The notes under the pieces: generated by a model
What the model saw: the letters and a program-made list of their open reading frames with translations, nothing else
Told to the model about the DNA's origin: nothing
Databases searched by the model: none
In this document: one piece after another, positions 10,765-22,079 of the stretch
Layout: each line of letters begins with the position of its first letter
Position numbering within the stretch: the stretch's first letter is position 1
Program-made: the position numbers and the translations under genes
NCBI GenBank assembly: GCA_039621445.1
Contig: CP154957.1
Coordinates: 20,042,714-20,106,713, forward strand
DNA length: 64,000 nt
Direction: 5' to 3'
Origin: Euglena gracilis
Lineage: Eukaryota; Euglenida; Euglenophyceae; Euglenales

Positions 10765-10911
10765 TTTTCACAATCTCAACCAAGAAGCAGAAAAGCGTGG
10801 CATACCAATTAAGAAGGTGTACAACCACCCTTCCATCCGGGGACTCATTGGAAAGTACACCAAGGTTGATTTTGTGCGTTTTGTTCAACAATTTGAACCT
10901 CCCTGTAACAG
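10765..10911 (+). CDS. Unrecognised 147-nt exon-like segment
   Basis: Lies between ATCACCAG and AACAG|GTGTCG, both good splice contexts, and is open throughout in one frame. It contains NQEAEKRGIPIKKVYNHPSI and KYTKVDFVRFVQQFEPP. Composition and length look like a real exon, and it enters and leaves in the same phase. It cannot sit between the kinesin TLAY and AKKI exons without breaking the neck, so it is either alternatively used or part of another gene. I do not recognise the family. Confidence 0.45.
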
Positions 10912-11560
10912 GTGTCGGGTGCTATCCACAAAGGGACTGCTTTGCACCGATCACCAGGCTCGGATTTTTCTCCCACCAAAATACATGGCAACCAGAAGGA
11001 CATTTGATGGGAATCATCCATATGGTGGTTCCACAATGTCAACCTTTTTCAAGGTTCTTGAACATTGACTGGTGCCGAAGGTGCCAGAAGGAAAATCTTG
11101 GCCTGGAAGTGGCCAACCCCCCCCTCAAAGGGGATAGTGACTGGCTGGATTTTTTTTCGAGTGACTAATTGGTTTTTTCAGAGTGGATCTCTTTGCATCA
11201 CAGCAGACTCAAAACTCGGCGCTTCGTATCTTCTCACCTTGAGCGTTGCATTGCATCTCTAGTTTTCCCATTTCTCCAACACCCAATTTGGATGGAGCCA
11301 TCTTGTTCACCATTGTTGAGGGAAAGTTCCCTTTTGGGTTTGATCACAATTGCAATTCAGTTCAATTTTTCTAGGTTGAGCAACCCGAAAATTTTTACAG
11401 CAGAATACTCAGAACCGGGCGATTGTTTTCGTGCCACAAAAAATCACGAATGGCGACATGGAGTCTTCAGCACGAAACTGAGGGAATCCCTGTATATTGG
11501 CTCCGGATGGGGGTTTGTTGGGTTAGGGCTAAAAATTTATCACCCTCAAGGGGCTGGTGC

Positions 11561-11790
11561 CAGGGTTCGATGTCAGAAGGGCGTATGGGGTTTAGGTGGG
11601 GTGTCTCCCCCGAAGACCGGAAGGGGGGTCCGGACCATAGATTCATTTAACACTTCTGTGACCCCCCCTGGCATGGGTGGGTTTTCGAGAGTGGGTGGGT
11701 GGGTTGGGGCCCCGGGGGTTGGGGGTTGGGTTGGGGGGGGGTGCCCACAAAACCTGAAGAATCTTAGCCAGCTTTGTTAACAGTGTTTGT
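11561..11790. repeat. MITE-like repeat related to 894-1290
   Basis: The start CAGGGTTCGATGTCAGAAGG followed by GGCGTA and GGTTTAGGTGGGGTGTC closely matches the left end of the MITE at 894. From about 11636 a second module (ATTCATTTAACAC ... TTTTCGAGAGTGGGTGGG) matches 22553-22600. No clean right terminus or duplication is visible. Confidence 0.5.
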
Positions 11791-11889
11791 GATTTTGAAG
11801 AACATTCCAATTTGCCATCAATCCACTTTTGGAACCACAAGGGACTCCCTCCTTTTTTTTTTTCAGTTTGCTGCCTCGGGTCAAACCCT

Positions 11890-12190
11890 GCGCGCGCCTC
11901 CAGCGCCAAAAAGATCGTCAACAAGGCCTCTGTGAACGGCATGGCGGGCAACAAGGACGCCAACGAGAAGATCAAACAGCTGCAGCTGGAGCTGCAGGAG
12001 CGGATGCAGGAGATCACGGAGCTGCAGCAGCGCTGCGAGGCGCTGGAGGCCCAGCTGCAGGGCCGGCCCGTCCAGAGCGTCCACGGCGACAAGTTCGGGG
12101 CAGTCGCCCCCTCCATGGCCGCCGCCGCCGCGGCCCCGGCGGCGGCGTTCGGCGGGGGCTCGCGGTTCATCGGCCGTGCGAAGCTGTCGT
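11890..12190 (+). CDS. Kinesin-3-like neck and coiled coil exon
   Basis: Encodes RASSAKKIVNKASVN, the expected continuation of the motor's TLAY into the neck, then a heptad-patterned coiled coil (ANEKIKQLQLELQERMQEIT, ELQQRCEALEAQLQG), then an Ala-rich stretch. GC content and third-position G/C are much higher than in the other exons, which is odd for one gene. The segment follows a long T tract ending in CAG (about 11870), but the join that restores the exact kinesin frame is not obvious, so the start is approximate. The 3' end probably lies near AAGAACT|GTGTGC (about 12199). Confidence 0.75.
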
Positions 12191-12384
12191 TGAAGAACTG
12201 TGTGCTCGGGGCTGGTGTTCTGCTTGCGGGCTGTTTTCCATTGTGCTTCCGAGGGGGAAAGTGCATGCAAATGGTTTTCGACAAACCTGCATTTATTTGG
12301 ACAAATTTATCTCCAAATCAATGTATTTCATATTTGTATTTGTTATGGAGGCAAATTTGAACAAAAGGAGACAGCACACTAATT

Positions 12385-12720
12385 GTGATGCCCCAGTACA
12401 ACACCTTGCCGCTGGTGGTTCAAGATCCTGCACATGATGGAGCGTCATTGATTGTAAACACATGGCCTGTGAGTGACAGCGAAGGATCTATAACTGAGTA
12501 TGCAGATTTGAGCACTGCCATCAAAGCCTTGTCAGGAAAGCGTTTCGATTTCTGTGTTCATGTCATTTCTGCTGAAGGCATCCCTGAAGATTTCACAAGC
12601 AAAATTTTCTGCAGGTACGTCTTTGCCAAGAAGGAGGAGAAACCATTGACAACCAACCACGCCCTTTTCGCTTTGAAGTGTTTCTTCAATGTTGAATATT
12701 TTCAGTCATCTCTCTCTGTG
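12385..12720 (+). CDS. Kinesin-3 tail, KIF1/KIF13-type C2-like region, first part
   Basis: Contains LSGKRFDFCVHVISAEGIPE and KIFCRYVFAKKEEKPLTT. The pattern GKRFDFxVxVxxAxGIP...xFCxYxF is what I know from the post-coiled-coil region of kinesin-3 motors (KIF1/KIF13 family), and it is the basis for the kinesin-3 call. CAGGTACGTC inside this exon (12613-12622) looks like a donor but is translated through, since similarity continues past it. The start is after one of several AG sites near 12375-12395; the end before 12724 is approximate. Confidence 0.75.
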
Positions 12721-13079
12721 TGACACTCCATCTAATTGCAGTAACGCATTTTTCAGTCAACCACAACAAAGTAAATTCATCAAGCAATTTCATGACCCAG
12801 TTGCCCAAAAAAAATTTGGCCCGATGACACCCCATTTTTATCTGCATTTCTCTCTGTATTTCGGGTCAGAGAACGGTTGGGCATTTCAGTCTTTGTTAGG
12901 CATGTGGGGGTTCCAACCAATTTTTTTTGTCCCTGGGTGTTCAAATTGTAGAACAATTGTTCGGACATTCACATATTTACATGGGGGTCTTTTTGGTATT
13001 ACAATCCCCCCTGTCCCAATCCCAAGCTGTCCCCCCCCCAGGGATGGATGGGAAGCCCTTCGGTATTGAGGTAGGTGGT

Positions 13080-13260
13080 AGGGGGGGGGGTCCCGACCAC
13101 CCCCCCCCCCTAGGGGGGTAAGGTGATAGGGGGGGGTCGCTGAGCTCTTATCCCTTTATGGGTAAGAGCGAAGCTTACCACCGGCGAAACCCCCCCCCTC
13201 GACCCCCCCCTCCCCCCGCCCCCCCCCCCGGGTCGGGGCCACCTCGGGAACCGACGGATT
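13080..13260. repeat. G/C homopolymer block
   Basis: Alternating runs of 6-10 G and C with CCCGACCACC and GGTCGGGGCC landmarks, similar in texture to the MITE interiors. No termini are recognisable. Confidence 0.5.
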
Positions 13261-13464
13261 ATCACCATGATCCCGGCCCGGTTCCCGGATTTTTTTTTCA
13301 GTCGCGAGCGACTGGATTCCTAGTTTCCGAATCACCCGGAGTTGACCCCCAACTCCCCGCCAGGCCCGAGTTATTCACGCGCGAAGGGGTCCAAACTGGG
13401 TAGGATTTACCCGCCCACCTGGATAAGCCCCCCCCCCTTTGGACTCTGCCATTTCGGCCAAAAA

Positions 13465-13870
13465 AATGTCAATTTTCAAAATATCTCCAAAATGAAGCAA
13501 AATCAAAGGAAATGTCCGGAGACCTAATTTGAAGCCCTTGGAACGCCCCATCTACTGGTATTTTGATTTCCCCGCAACTCCCCGCCTAGCCCGAGATACG
13601 GCCGTTTTTGGCCCAGATGGCCGTTTTGTACACTTTTCCCACTGTTCGACTTAGCCGTTTTCGGGGGGTGGGGTCAAAAAACCAATGTTTTCAAAATTTC
13701 TCGAAAATGATGCAAAATCAAAGGAAATGTCCGGAGACCTAAATTGAAGCCCCTGGGACGCTCTATGTACTGGGATTATGGTTTCCCCACAACTCCCCGC
13801 GTAGCCCGAGATACGGGCGTTTTTCGGCCAATTTAGGCCATTTTAGGCCATTTTGTACACTTTTTCCACT
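13465..13870. repeat. Two direct copies of the 190-bp dispersed repeat
   Basis: Landmarks AAAATCAAAGGAAATGTCC and CTCCCCGC.TAGCCCGAGATAC occur twice, about 200 bases apart (13495-13610 and 13715-13815). They are inverted relative to 9370-9770. Confidence 0.65.
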
Positions 13871-13879
13871 GTTCGACGT

Positions 13880-14530
13880 AGCCGTTTTCGGCCAAAAAGG
13901 TCGAAAAAAATCAAAAAAAATTTGCCCGAAACGATGTTTTTTGGCCTCCCGGACCCGGAAAAACTGTTTTTGAGCCGAAAACGAGCGTTTTTCGACCCGC
14001 CAGCGCCCCGTTTTGGGCCGCCGACCCATTGACTTTGGGTCAAAACCGGGTCAAAAAAGTCGAAAAAAATCGAAAAACTTTTTTTTTGCCCAAAACGATG
14101 TTTTTGGGCCTCCCGGACCCGGAAAAACTGTTTTTGAGCCGAAAACGACCGTTTTTCGACCTGCCAGCGCCTCGTTTTGGGCCGCCGACCCATTGACTTT
14201 CGGTCAAAACCGGGTCAAAAAAGTCGAAAAAAATCAAAAAAAAATTTTGCCCGAAACGATGTTTTTTGGCCTCCCGGACCCGGAAAAACTGTTTTTGAGC
14301 CGAAAACGAGCGTTTTTCGACCCGCCAGCGCCCCGTTTTGGGCCGCCGACCCATTGACTTTGGGTCAAAACCGGGTCAGAAAAGTCGAAAAAAGTCGAAA
14401 AAAATTTTTTTTGCCCAAAACGATGTTTTTGGGCCTCCCGGACCCGGAAAAACTGTTTTTGAGCCGAAAATGAGCGTTTTTCGACCCACCGGCCCCCCCA
14501 TTTCTGGCACAAAACCCATGGATTTCAGGC
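13880..14530. repeat. Tandem array, about 163-bp unit, four copies
   Basis: The landmark ACGATGTTTTT(T)GGCCTCCC recurs at about 13931, 14095, 14256 and 14420, spacing 164/161/164. Each unit also carries GCCGCCGACCCATTGACTTT and GGTCAAAACCGGGTCA. Copies differ by a few substitutions and A-run lengths. Open frames through it repeat the same peptide in both strands, as expected for an array, so no gene is called. Confidence 0.9.
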
Positions 14531-14589
14531 AAAAGAGCTCCATGGAGTGGTCAATGAAGGGGTGGGTGCGCGCTTATTAAGAGCTCAGC

Positions 14590-15060
14590 ACTATTCAAAA
14601 CCTGGTCCGGACCCCCCCCCCCCCCTAGATGTTGGGAGGGGGGGTCCGGACCCCCCACCCCCCCCTCCTTGACAGGTGCCAAAAATAGCAGAAAATTTTC
14701 TTCCGGCGCTGTGCGCCGGAAAATGAGCAAAAACACCCCTTTGCTGACTTTTGGACATATTGCCCTTTTTTTGATGTGTTGGTGTTTTCCCCCAGAAAAG
14801 TGTTCAAAAATTTCAAAAAATGAGCATTTTTTGGATCGATTTTCAAAGAAAAATCAGGGATTTTTGACTGATTTCGACCAGATTTCCGGCCTTTTGCCCG
14901 TCCATGAAATCGAAAAATTTTCGGCCCCCCCTCAGTTTCAAGGTAGGAGGGGGGGGGTCCGACACACCCCCCACCCCCACCGTGTCGGGAGGGGGGGGGT
15001 CCGACCCACCCCCACTTCAAGGCTTCCCATCCATCCCTGCCCCCCCCTCCCGGGTGCCGA
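14590..15060. repeat. G/C-run MITE-like element with GGCGC hairpin
   Basis: G/C homopolymer blocks at 14610-14670 and 14940-15050 flank a core. At 14702-14720 the core has the perfect hairpin TCCGGCGC-TGT-GCGCCGGA followed by AAAATGAGC. The architecture matches the interior of the MITE at 894-1290, though terminal repeats are not clear here. Confidence 0.55.
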
Positions 15061-15841
15061 AAACACCCAAATCCAGATGCGTTGGGACCTTTTGGACAAA
15101 AATTTGAGGTGAAACCCCAAAAAACCCCTCAAAAATGCCCTTTTTTGGTCCAGCCTGGTTTTGCTGGGCTGGCCCCAACTTTATATCAGGGGGGATCCTT
15201 TTATTCCCCAGGGGGGATCTGCAGCCTGGCTGGGAGCTGTTGGATGGCTGGACTCGGGTGGCGTCCCCTCCGGCTTAAGGGAATCCCTGCTTCCCATCGT
15301 GGGATGGGAATTGCTCGCTGGCGAGGGGATCCCCCCATGGTGTTCCCCTAATGGGGCCATAAAAGGTCCTGGGATGGGAACAGCTTGCTGAGGGGGGGGG
15401 GGGCAACAGAAATTTCTTTTGTCGCTGATGCAAATGTATATTGGATGTTTTCCCTTTGGATCCTGATGGTAGGCTCTTGTCTTCGGCAACAAATGTAAAC
15501 CCCCCCTCATACCTCCCAATGGGCCCAACCACCAAACCCCAGAGGGAAAAAATGATGAAGAAGCAAGAGGGAAAAAATGTGCCAAAAATCGCACAGTGTG
15601 CAAAAAAAAACTGGTGTGGTGGACATGCCAATGTATGAGGTTTTGGCAAAAGCCCATGAAATTGCCCGAAATGCCTTGTTTTACCCCCCCTGGTGCAAAA
15701 ATAGGCCTCTTCCAGTTTCACACTCGATCTATAAGCCCCACTTATAACCCCCCCTTGAGGCCGACCACCAAACAGGATCCTATATAAGTCAGGGGGGTTT
15801 CTGGTTGGTGTCTGGTGTTTGTATAACCAAAGGGCGTGCCA

Positions 15842-15978
15842 GCGACCAAAAGAACGGAACCACTGAGCCACAATGGGATTACAAGAAACGATTTGCGTGG
15901 TCAGAGTTCACCCCAGACTTGGGGCAGTACCTTTCCTCTGACAATGTGCTCACCTTCGAGGTCATCGGGTACCCAACC
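15842..15978 (+). CDS. Kinesin-3 tail, C2-like region, second part
   Basis: After the acceptor GTGCCAG the frame reads TTEPQWDYKKRFAW, TPDLGQYLSSDNVLTFEVIG. The pattern T.NP.(W/F)(D/N)Y...F.......YL....L.xEVxG is characteristic of the kinesin-3 region that follows the segment encoded at 12385-12720, so this is very likely its next exon, 3.1 kb downstream. The exon is ended at ACC|GTATGA (15978/15979); an earlier GT at GG|GTACCC is an alternative. The intron before it contains the tandem array and repeats listed. Confidence 0.75.
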
Positions 15979-16129
15979 GTATGAAGCATATACCAATCCT
16001 CCCATTGTCCATGCTGGCTTACCAACAAAAACGTCTTATTGAACTGATCAGCCTTTTTTGATCCTCATCAGCCCCATTTGTCCATTATCAGACATACTCT
16101 CATGGCATCCCCTCCATACATCTCTCTAA

Positions 16130-16570
16130 GGTTTTGCGAACCCCCCCGGGGGGGGGCAGCTGCAGCCAGCCCCGATTTGGGCCCAGCCCAGCCGCAGCAG
16201 CCCCCTCCCCCTGGGGGGGGGGGGTGCTGCTAGCCCTAGCTAGCCAGCCCCTTTTTGGGGGTCCAGCCCAAAATTTTTCGGCGCAAAGCGCCGATTTTTT
16301 TTGAAAAACTGTGTTCAAAAGTGGCCAAAAATGGGGTTTGGGGGGCGTTTGGGGCATTTTGGGGGGGTTTCAGATGCATCGTTTTTTCAAAACTGTGTTC
16401 TGCAGGTCATTTTTGGGCATTTTTCCGATTTCAGTCCAGCTCGCCCCGGTTCGGGTCCAGCCGGGGTCCAGCCCCCCCCCCCCCCCCGGGGGGGGGGGGG
16501 GGGCTAGCCAGCCCAAATTTCTAGCCAGCCCAAATTTCTAGCCCTAGCCCAGCAACCCCCCCGGGGTCCT
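16130..16570. repeat. G/C-run MITE-like element with GGCGC hairpin
   Basis: C/G blocks at 16141-16230 and 16468-16505 flank the hairpin TCGGCGC-AAA-GCGCCGA (16278-16294) with T-rich sides. The flanks repeat CCAGCCC and TAGCCAGCC units. Confidence 0.55.
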
Positions 16571-17276
16571 TAAAGAGATGTATGATCCCCTCTGTTTGAC
16601 AGCAAAAAACAATTTTTCAGCAGCATTTCTCAAAAGATGTAAAACCCCACCACTTATAACCCCCCCCCCCCACTTTTAAACCCTCCCCTCAGGCCGACCA
16701 ACCAAACCTTGACTTGATCCCCCCCTCCCTGGGGGGAAAAAATGAAAGCTGCCGGGGACGATTCCTTCGGACGAAAACCACACAAAAACTGATTTTTTGG
16801 CAACTTTTTGAGACCGACCATCATCAAAAATGCCATCTTTACCAAATTTGCTGAAAATTGCCAATTCGGGGGGGGGGGGTCGGGGTCATTTTGGGAGGTC
16901 GGATATTCACCAACAATTCCTTGATTTACAATCCCCCCCACGTATAAACCCCCCGTTCGGCTGATGAACCAAACCAGATCCAATAAACCCCGGGGGTTTA
17001 TAAGTGGGGGGGGTTTAGAATCCAAAGCAGCCTAAAGCTCTGCCCTGCAGGTTAATGGCTTTTTTGGGGAACCACTCTCTCCACATGCACAAACTCAGCT
17101 GACGGCTCACTTGCGCAGCTCACTTAAGGAATGAAATCAAAGAGCGAGTTTTGTAAAAGGTGGTTAGTGGATCTGGATATGGTGGTATGTTCTCCGTTAT
17201 CTTTGTATTGATGTTTCCCTGACGTTCGAGGTTGCGTATGCAGTTTAAAATTATGTTTGCCCTGACCCAAGTTGGT

Positions 17277-17352
17277 TTTACGTTTGTTTGTTTGTTTGTT
17301 TGTTTGTTTTTTGTTTGTTTGTTTGTTTGTTTGTTTGTTTGTTTGTTTGTTG
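17277..17352. repeat. (GTTT)n microsatellite
   Basis: About 18 copies of GTTT with one interrupted unit near 17309. A simple repeat in non-coding DNA. Confidence 0.95.
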
Positions 17353-20200
17353 GTGGTTAATCCGTGGTGCCGAGTGGTGGAGAAAAAAGGGCTGGATTCA
17401 TTTGGCCCGTGAAGGTTTCAAGTGTCATCTGTTGTAACCTCACCATTACCTTTCCCCAACCTGTCGTTCTCTCCCTCAGATGGAATGAAGGGTTGATGCA
17501 TATGTCACATCTTGGGCATCACCCACTGAAAATTATCTTTCTTTGCAAAAAAAACGCCTCTTCAAATAGTATCCAATGCATGCAGAGAGTTTTTTTGCAG
17601 GCTGTATGAAGGATAGTGTTTGCATTGAGAGGTAAATTTGTCATTTGAAGTGCACGTCTTTTACATCTTCTGCCTAACGATGCAACCTGAGGATCGACAA
17701 AGCTTGAGTTTGAAGTGATTTTTTTCCACGCAAGATGAAAAGAGGCAAATAGAAAAAACTGGAGAGAATTGTCATCAATCTTTTGAAATTGAGACGTGCT
17801 TTTGCTGAAACCCCAAGGGCACTGTGTGTCCAGAGGGTGATCCGACCAAATGCCAGACAATCTGGGTTGTGCATTTTGAGTGTGGCCTTCAAGAATGCAC
17901 CACCTCTGAGTGCCTTGCTTCTGTTGACCATTCGACGGAGATGTTGCTGCATCTATTCCATTTGTTTCCAACCCAATCCAATCAGGGTTGAAATGTTGGA
18001 ATGATTTTTCGGGTGTTTGGTGTGGTATTTTGATATCCAATGAATGCATGATTGCATCCAATGCATCATTTTTCAGGTGCAATTCAAAGTGGACAATTTT
18101 GTTCTCTTCTCACCCCCCCCCAGTGTGTGAACTGGTATGAGTGAAGTAGCCAAGGAGTTTTGTGGTGGTTTTCATGAATTCCCAGCCATTTTTTTCAAAA
18201 CAAAAGTGCCCACAAAATGAAATTTGGTCAAACATTGGGGCGAAGGGCTGCTGCACCTGATGGGGGGGATGATTTGAGCACCAGATCTCACCAGCAGGCT
18301 TCTTTTTAAGAAGTGCGCACCCCCCCAGGGGGACCCCCAGGAGGGGGGGTGCCTGCTATGGGCAGGCACCCCAGCACAAGGCACCCCCACAGGGTTGGTA
18401 AAAAGGAACGTGCTCGCCAGGGCTTATGCTTCAGAAAAAATGGAGACACAGCTTCATCCTTCGCATCACCACCGTTTTATTTGCACGATGTTTCGTAATG
18501 TTGATTCAAGCTGGTGTGTCGGTCTGTGAAGGGCCGACGAACCAGACGGACGCCCCTCCACCTTCTCCTTCCCTGTCTGACCATCAATGACCTCTTCCAC
18601 TTCAAGTTTGTTCTGACGCATGCACCGGGCTGCATCCCATCAATTTGAAGCATCTGTAATGAACAAGAAAGGAACCCAGTTGGCCCCCACAGAGAGGGGG
18701 GGTGGGTTTGCAATTTGGTGGATGGGGTTGGGCAGTTTTATTTTGCGATGGGAAGGCACACAACAGCATCAGGCACCTCCCCTCCATTTTCGACAATAAG
18801 AAACCTCATTTGGACCCTCCCTCACTCGCTGTGGTCTGACAAAAAAAATGGAAGGTTTTGAAATGTGGTTTGTGTGTTTTGTTTTTTGGTAATTAAAACC
18901 CCATTTTTTACTGACCAAATTAGTCAGTCTCAATATCAAAAACAGCTTTTCTTTGGCCAGACAAGTGCTGTTTTTTGTCAAGATTTGTCAAGGATAAAAA
19001 AGTTTTAATTTGGGGGATGTTCATGGCCCAAAAAAGAATGGCCCAGGACCTGCCAAAATATGGTCCCTGCTTCCAAAACAAAATGCCCATAACGTCATGG
19101 GTATTTTGTTTTTTTTAAAAAATGTGAAAATTAAGAAAAGCAAAAAATGGTGTCGAAAAATATCAAGGGTAAACCCCCCCAACAAGTGCACAGTGCCCTT
19201 ACATGTGTGCACCCCCCCAAAGGAGCTGTCACATCTCAGGCAGAAAGCACACACAATATCAGAACAGTCCTTCTCAGACTGAATATTTCTGTCGTCCAAG
19301 CCCAAATTTGACACATAATCATTTGACTCATTGTTTGACATCACAAGAAGGGGAGAAACTGGAAAAGTGGGGAAGTATTTTGTGTTTTGCCCTAATGGTG
19401 CACACAGTGCCCTAATAAGTGTGCAGCCCATTCGGGGTCCGAAACTGCGTCTTTAAAATGTGCGCACCCGTGCATTTTTAGTGGGGGGATACCCCTGAGC
19501 CACGGTTGAAGGTCACCTTAAGCGGCCAAGTGTATGTGTTACAAATTTCGGTGGGTACTGTGCTTTTTGGTTCCAAGGTTCCAAGTTAAGGCCAAAGTCC
19601 AATTTTAGGGGGCCTGGTTTGCTTGGAAGGCACAGGGAGGCTATTGCTACCCCTCCCCCCCCGGAACATACTTTAAAAAACATGCTTCTTGAACCACCTC
19701 GAATGACATTTGCGGATGCGTTCGAGCATCCTCAAACGTCTCCTCGTCCATGAATGCAGATTTCACAAGAACGAGATTCAGAATGTTGTTATTTTGGTAC
19801 TGTTGACATTGAGGGGGAAAGTTGTGATAAGGGGAAAAAATGCAGGGATAGGTGTGCTGGCAGCCTAGTTGGCTGGCCAGCCTTCGGCTGGCTGGCCCGG
19901 CCTTCGGCCAGCTGGCCTGGCCTCCGGCAGGGCTGCACCCGACTCTATTTCACTCGACCCCCGGGGGGGGGGGGGAGCTCCCAGCCCGAATTTGGGCTGC
20001 TGGCTGAATTTGAGCTGCTGGCTGGCTGGACCCCGGCTTAAAAAATTGCCTGGTTGAGAATCGCAAACAAAACAATGTCTTACACAAAAACAAAATCAAA
20101 ATCAAAGCAACAAAGAACAAAAATAGCAGAAAAAACAGGCACGCAATGCAAACATACCAGTGGCAGGGTTGATTGCCAAGCATACTCCCCCAGCAGGGGT
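17353..20200. other. No convincing gene
   Basis: Open frames are short and lack domain signals. A minus-strand stretch at about 19200-19355 contains SEKDCSDIVCAFCLRC, which could be an exon but has no supporting neighbour. GGCTGGCC palindromes cluster at 19865-20040. Confidence 0.4.
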
Positions 20201-20221
20201 TACGGTAGGAGGACGTTCCGG

Positions 20222-20582
20222 GCCAGGCAATTGCTTAAGCACTGTCCCCCCCCCCCCCCCCGGGGGGGTGGGTGACTGGTTTTTTCAGAGTGACTGACTG
20301 GTTTTGGGCCCGGACCCCCCCCCCCCCCCCCGGGGGGGGGGTCGGCCAGGAGTGGGCAAAAGTGGCTTGAGTGACCCCGGCACCGAAGGCGCCGGAAAAT
20401 TTTTTTGGGCCTAAAATGGCCTAAAGTGACTGAAAAGTGGCCGTTTTCCTGAGTGGCCGACCCCCCCCCCCGGGGGGGGGGGGAGTGACTGGCTGGGTTT
20501 TTGAAAATGAGTGACTGACTGGTTTTTAAAAAAGTGGAGTGACCCCCCCCCTCCCCCCCCCGGGGGTCGGTAAGCAATTGTA
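20222..20582. mobile_element. MITE-like element, CAATTGCTTA termini
   Basis: CAATTGCTTA near the left end (20229-20238) is inverted at the right (about 20572-20581), and GTTCCGGG occurs just outside each side (about 20214 and 20585), a possible 8-bp duplication. Inside are G/C runs, GTGACTGACTGG modules and a GGCACCGAAGGCGCC hairpin followed by AAAATTTTTTT (20379-20408). Related copies are at 22080-22195 and 22790-23090. Confidence 0.5.
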
Positions 20583-21675
20583 TGTTCCGGGCGCGAGCAT
20601 CCTCAAACGTCGTTCGAGGTCGTTCGAGGATGCTCACAAATGTTGTTTGAGGTTGTTTGAGGATGCTCGCTAGCAGCCTCCTGCATAAAACAGTCAAGAA
20701 AAGAAATTCTTGTGCAACTCCCTTTTCTTGTTCAAACCCTTCACAACTGTTTGTCGGCCCAAAAAAAAGTCCTCATAGAACGTGCGCCCTGAGTGCGCAA
20801 CTCCCTTTTTGTTGCGCAAATCCTTTCGCACGTAACTGTCCACATGTGCAGAAGAACATGTGGCAGTAGTAGGCTGTTCCTCCAGTCCCTATCCAGCCTG
20901 GTTCTAGCATCGAGTGGGCAAAAATGTTTTAGAAAAAAATTTTCATCGACTCAGCCCAGCCCAGCCCCGGACCCCCCCTACCCCCCCCCCCCGGGTCCAG
21001 CCAGCAGCCTTTTTGCCAGCCAGAGGCTGGACCCCCCTGGGGGGTCCTTAAGAAATTCCCTGTTCTCAGCTTTTTCTGGTTGGAAACAATCTGGGTGAAA
21101 TGATTGTTGGTTGTGCACCAGGGCGGTCACAAGGGACGGAGTTTTTTTCTGTGTTTGATTTTTTTTGTTAAGGACCGCCCTTTGACCCAAGCACCGGACT
21201 AGGTCAAAAATTGAACGGGGACAAAAATTCAAAAGTCGAAAACCGCATTTTTTGACGTTTTGGGTGGATGGGCGTCGGTCCAAGAAAGGCAGGAATCACT
21301 TTTTTCCCAAAGTCGACAACAAAACATGTTTCCGACAGGTTTTTTTGTGGCTTTTTGTGGTTCGAAACATCTAATTTAGGCAATTAACCGTTTTAAACAA
21401 CGTTTGATTGTGCGGCATTTTTTTTATGAGGAAATGCATTGAATGTCTAAATTTTCAGGCTCTTTTCTTTGTCATTTTAACGTGGTTCTTTGGTCGATTT
21501 TTGTTCCAAAATATCCTGGGTATTTTTGGCAAGTGTGGGCCCTGCCAGCAGACCCGGGGTCTAACAAGAAAATTCTCATTGAAAATTCTGAGTGACATCA
21601 CATTAAACGGTGATAAATAAACAACAAAAAACAACAAAACAGATAAATTGCCCATTTCTCTGATTTGAATTCTTC

Positions 21676-21788
21676 AGGGGTCCTGGTGATTTTGAGACTC
21701 CAGTTTTGTCAATGGAACACCAAAGGAAGCTTTTGGTTCACGTTGACTTCACTCAGATAAATCGACAAATATTTCATGAATTATTATC
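21676..21788 (+). CDS. Candidate exon, unrecognised
   Basis: After GAATTCTTCAG an open frame contains DFETPVLSMEHQRKLLVHVD and TQINRQIFHELL before TAA. The composition is protein-like and it is on the kinesin strand, so it may be a distal kinesin exon, but I see no diagnostic motif. Confidence 0.35.
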
Positions 21789-22079
21789 ATAACGGCATAA
21801 TTATTTGCCCCGGTCCCAAATTGCACGCTGTGCAAATTTTTTTTACCTCCTGTGACAAAAGAAATCCCAGAAAAATTCGCCCTGTCCCAAAATATTTGCC
21901 CACATTGGTGAAGGATTTTTTTTTGCCCTCTCTCTACAAATTTCGTCCCTTGAATACTGATTTTTCCACATGTAATGCCCGAAAATGAAAAAGTGGCCTG
22001 GCGCCTGGCCTGGCACCGAAGGCGCCGGAAATTTTTTTGGAATTTTTGAGACTTTTTGGAAAAATTTCATTGCCTCCTG

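Larger units (their letters stand above)
15480..17030. repeat. Dispersed repeat with CCACTTATAACCCCCC landmark
   Basis: The landmark pair ACTTATAACCCCCC ... GGCCGACCACCAAAC (or a close variant) occurs at about 15495-15535, 15741-15775, 16662-16710 and 16935-16985. Copies are spaced irregularly and interrupted by the kinesin exon at 15842 and the MITE-like block at 16130. The last copy ends in an inverted form (GGGTTTATAAGTGGGGGG). Function unknown. Confidence 0.6.

Noticed and set aside
13763-14580. Mutually overlapping ORFs of about 100 residues on both strands with the same peptide
   Set aside because: They are translations of the 163-bp tandem array.
15275-15871. 198-codon minus-strand ORF
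   Set aside because: It runs through dispersed repeats and overlaps the kinesin exon on the other strand; no domain or codon signal.
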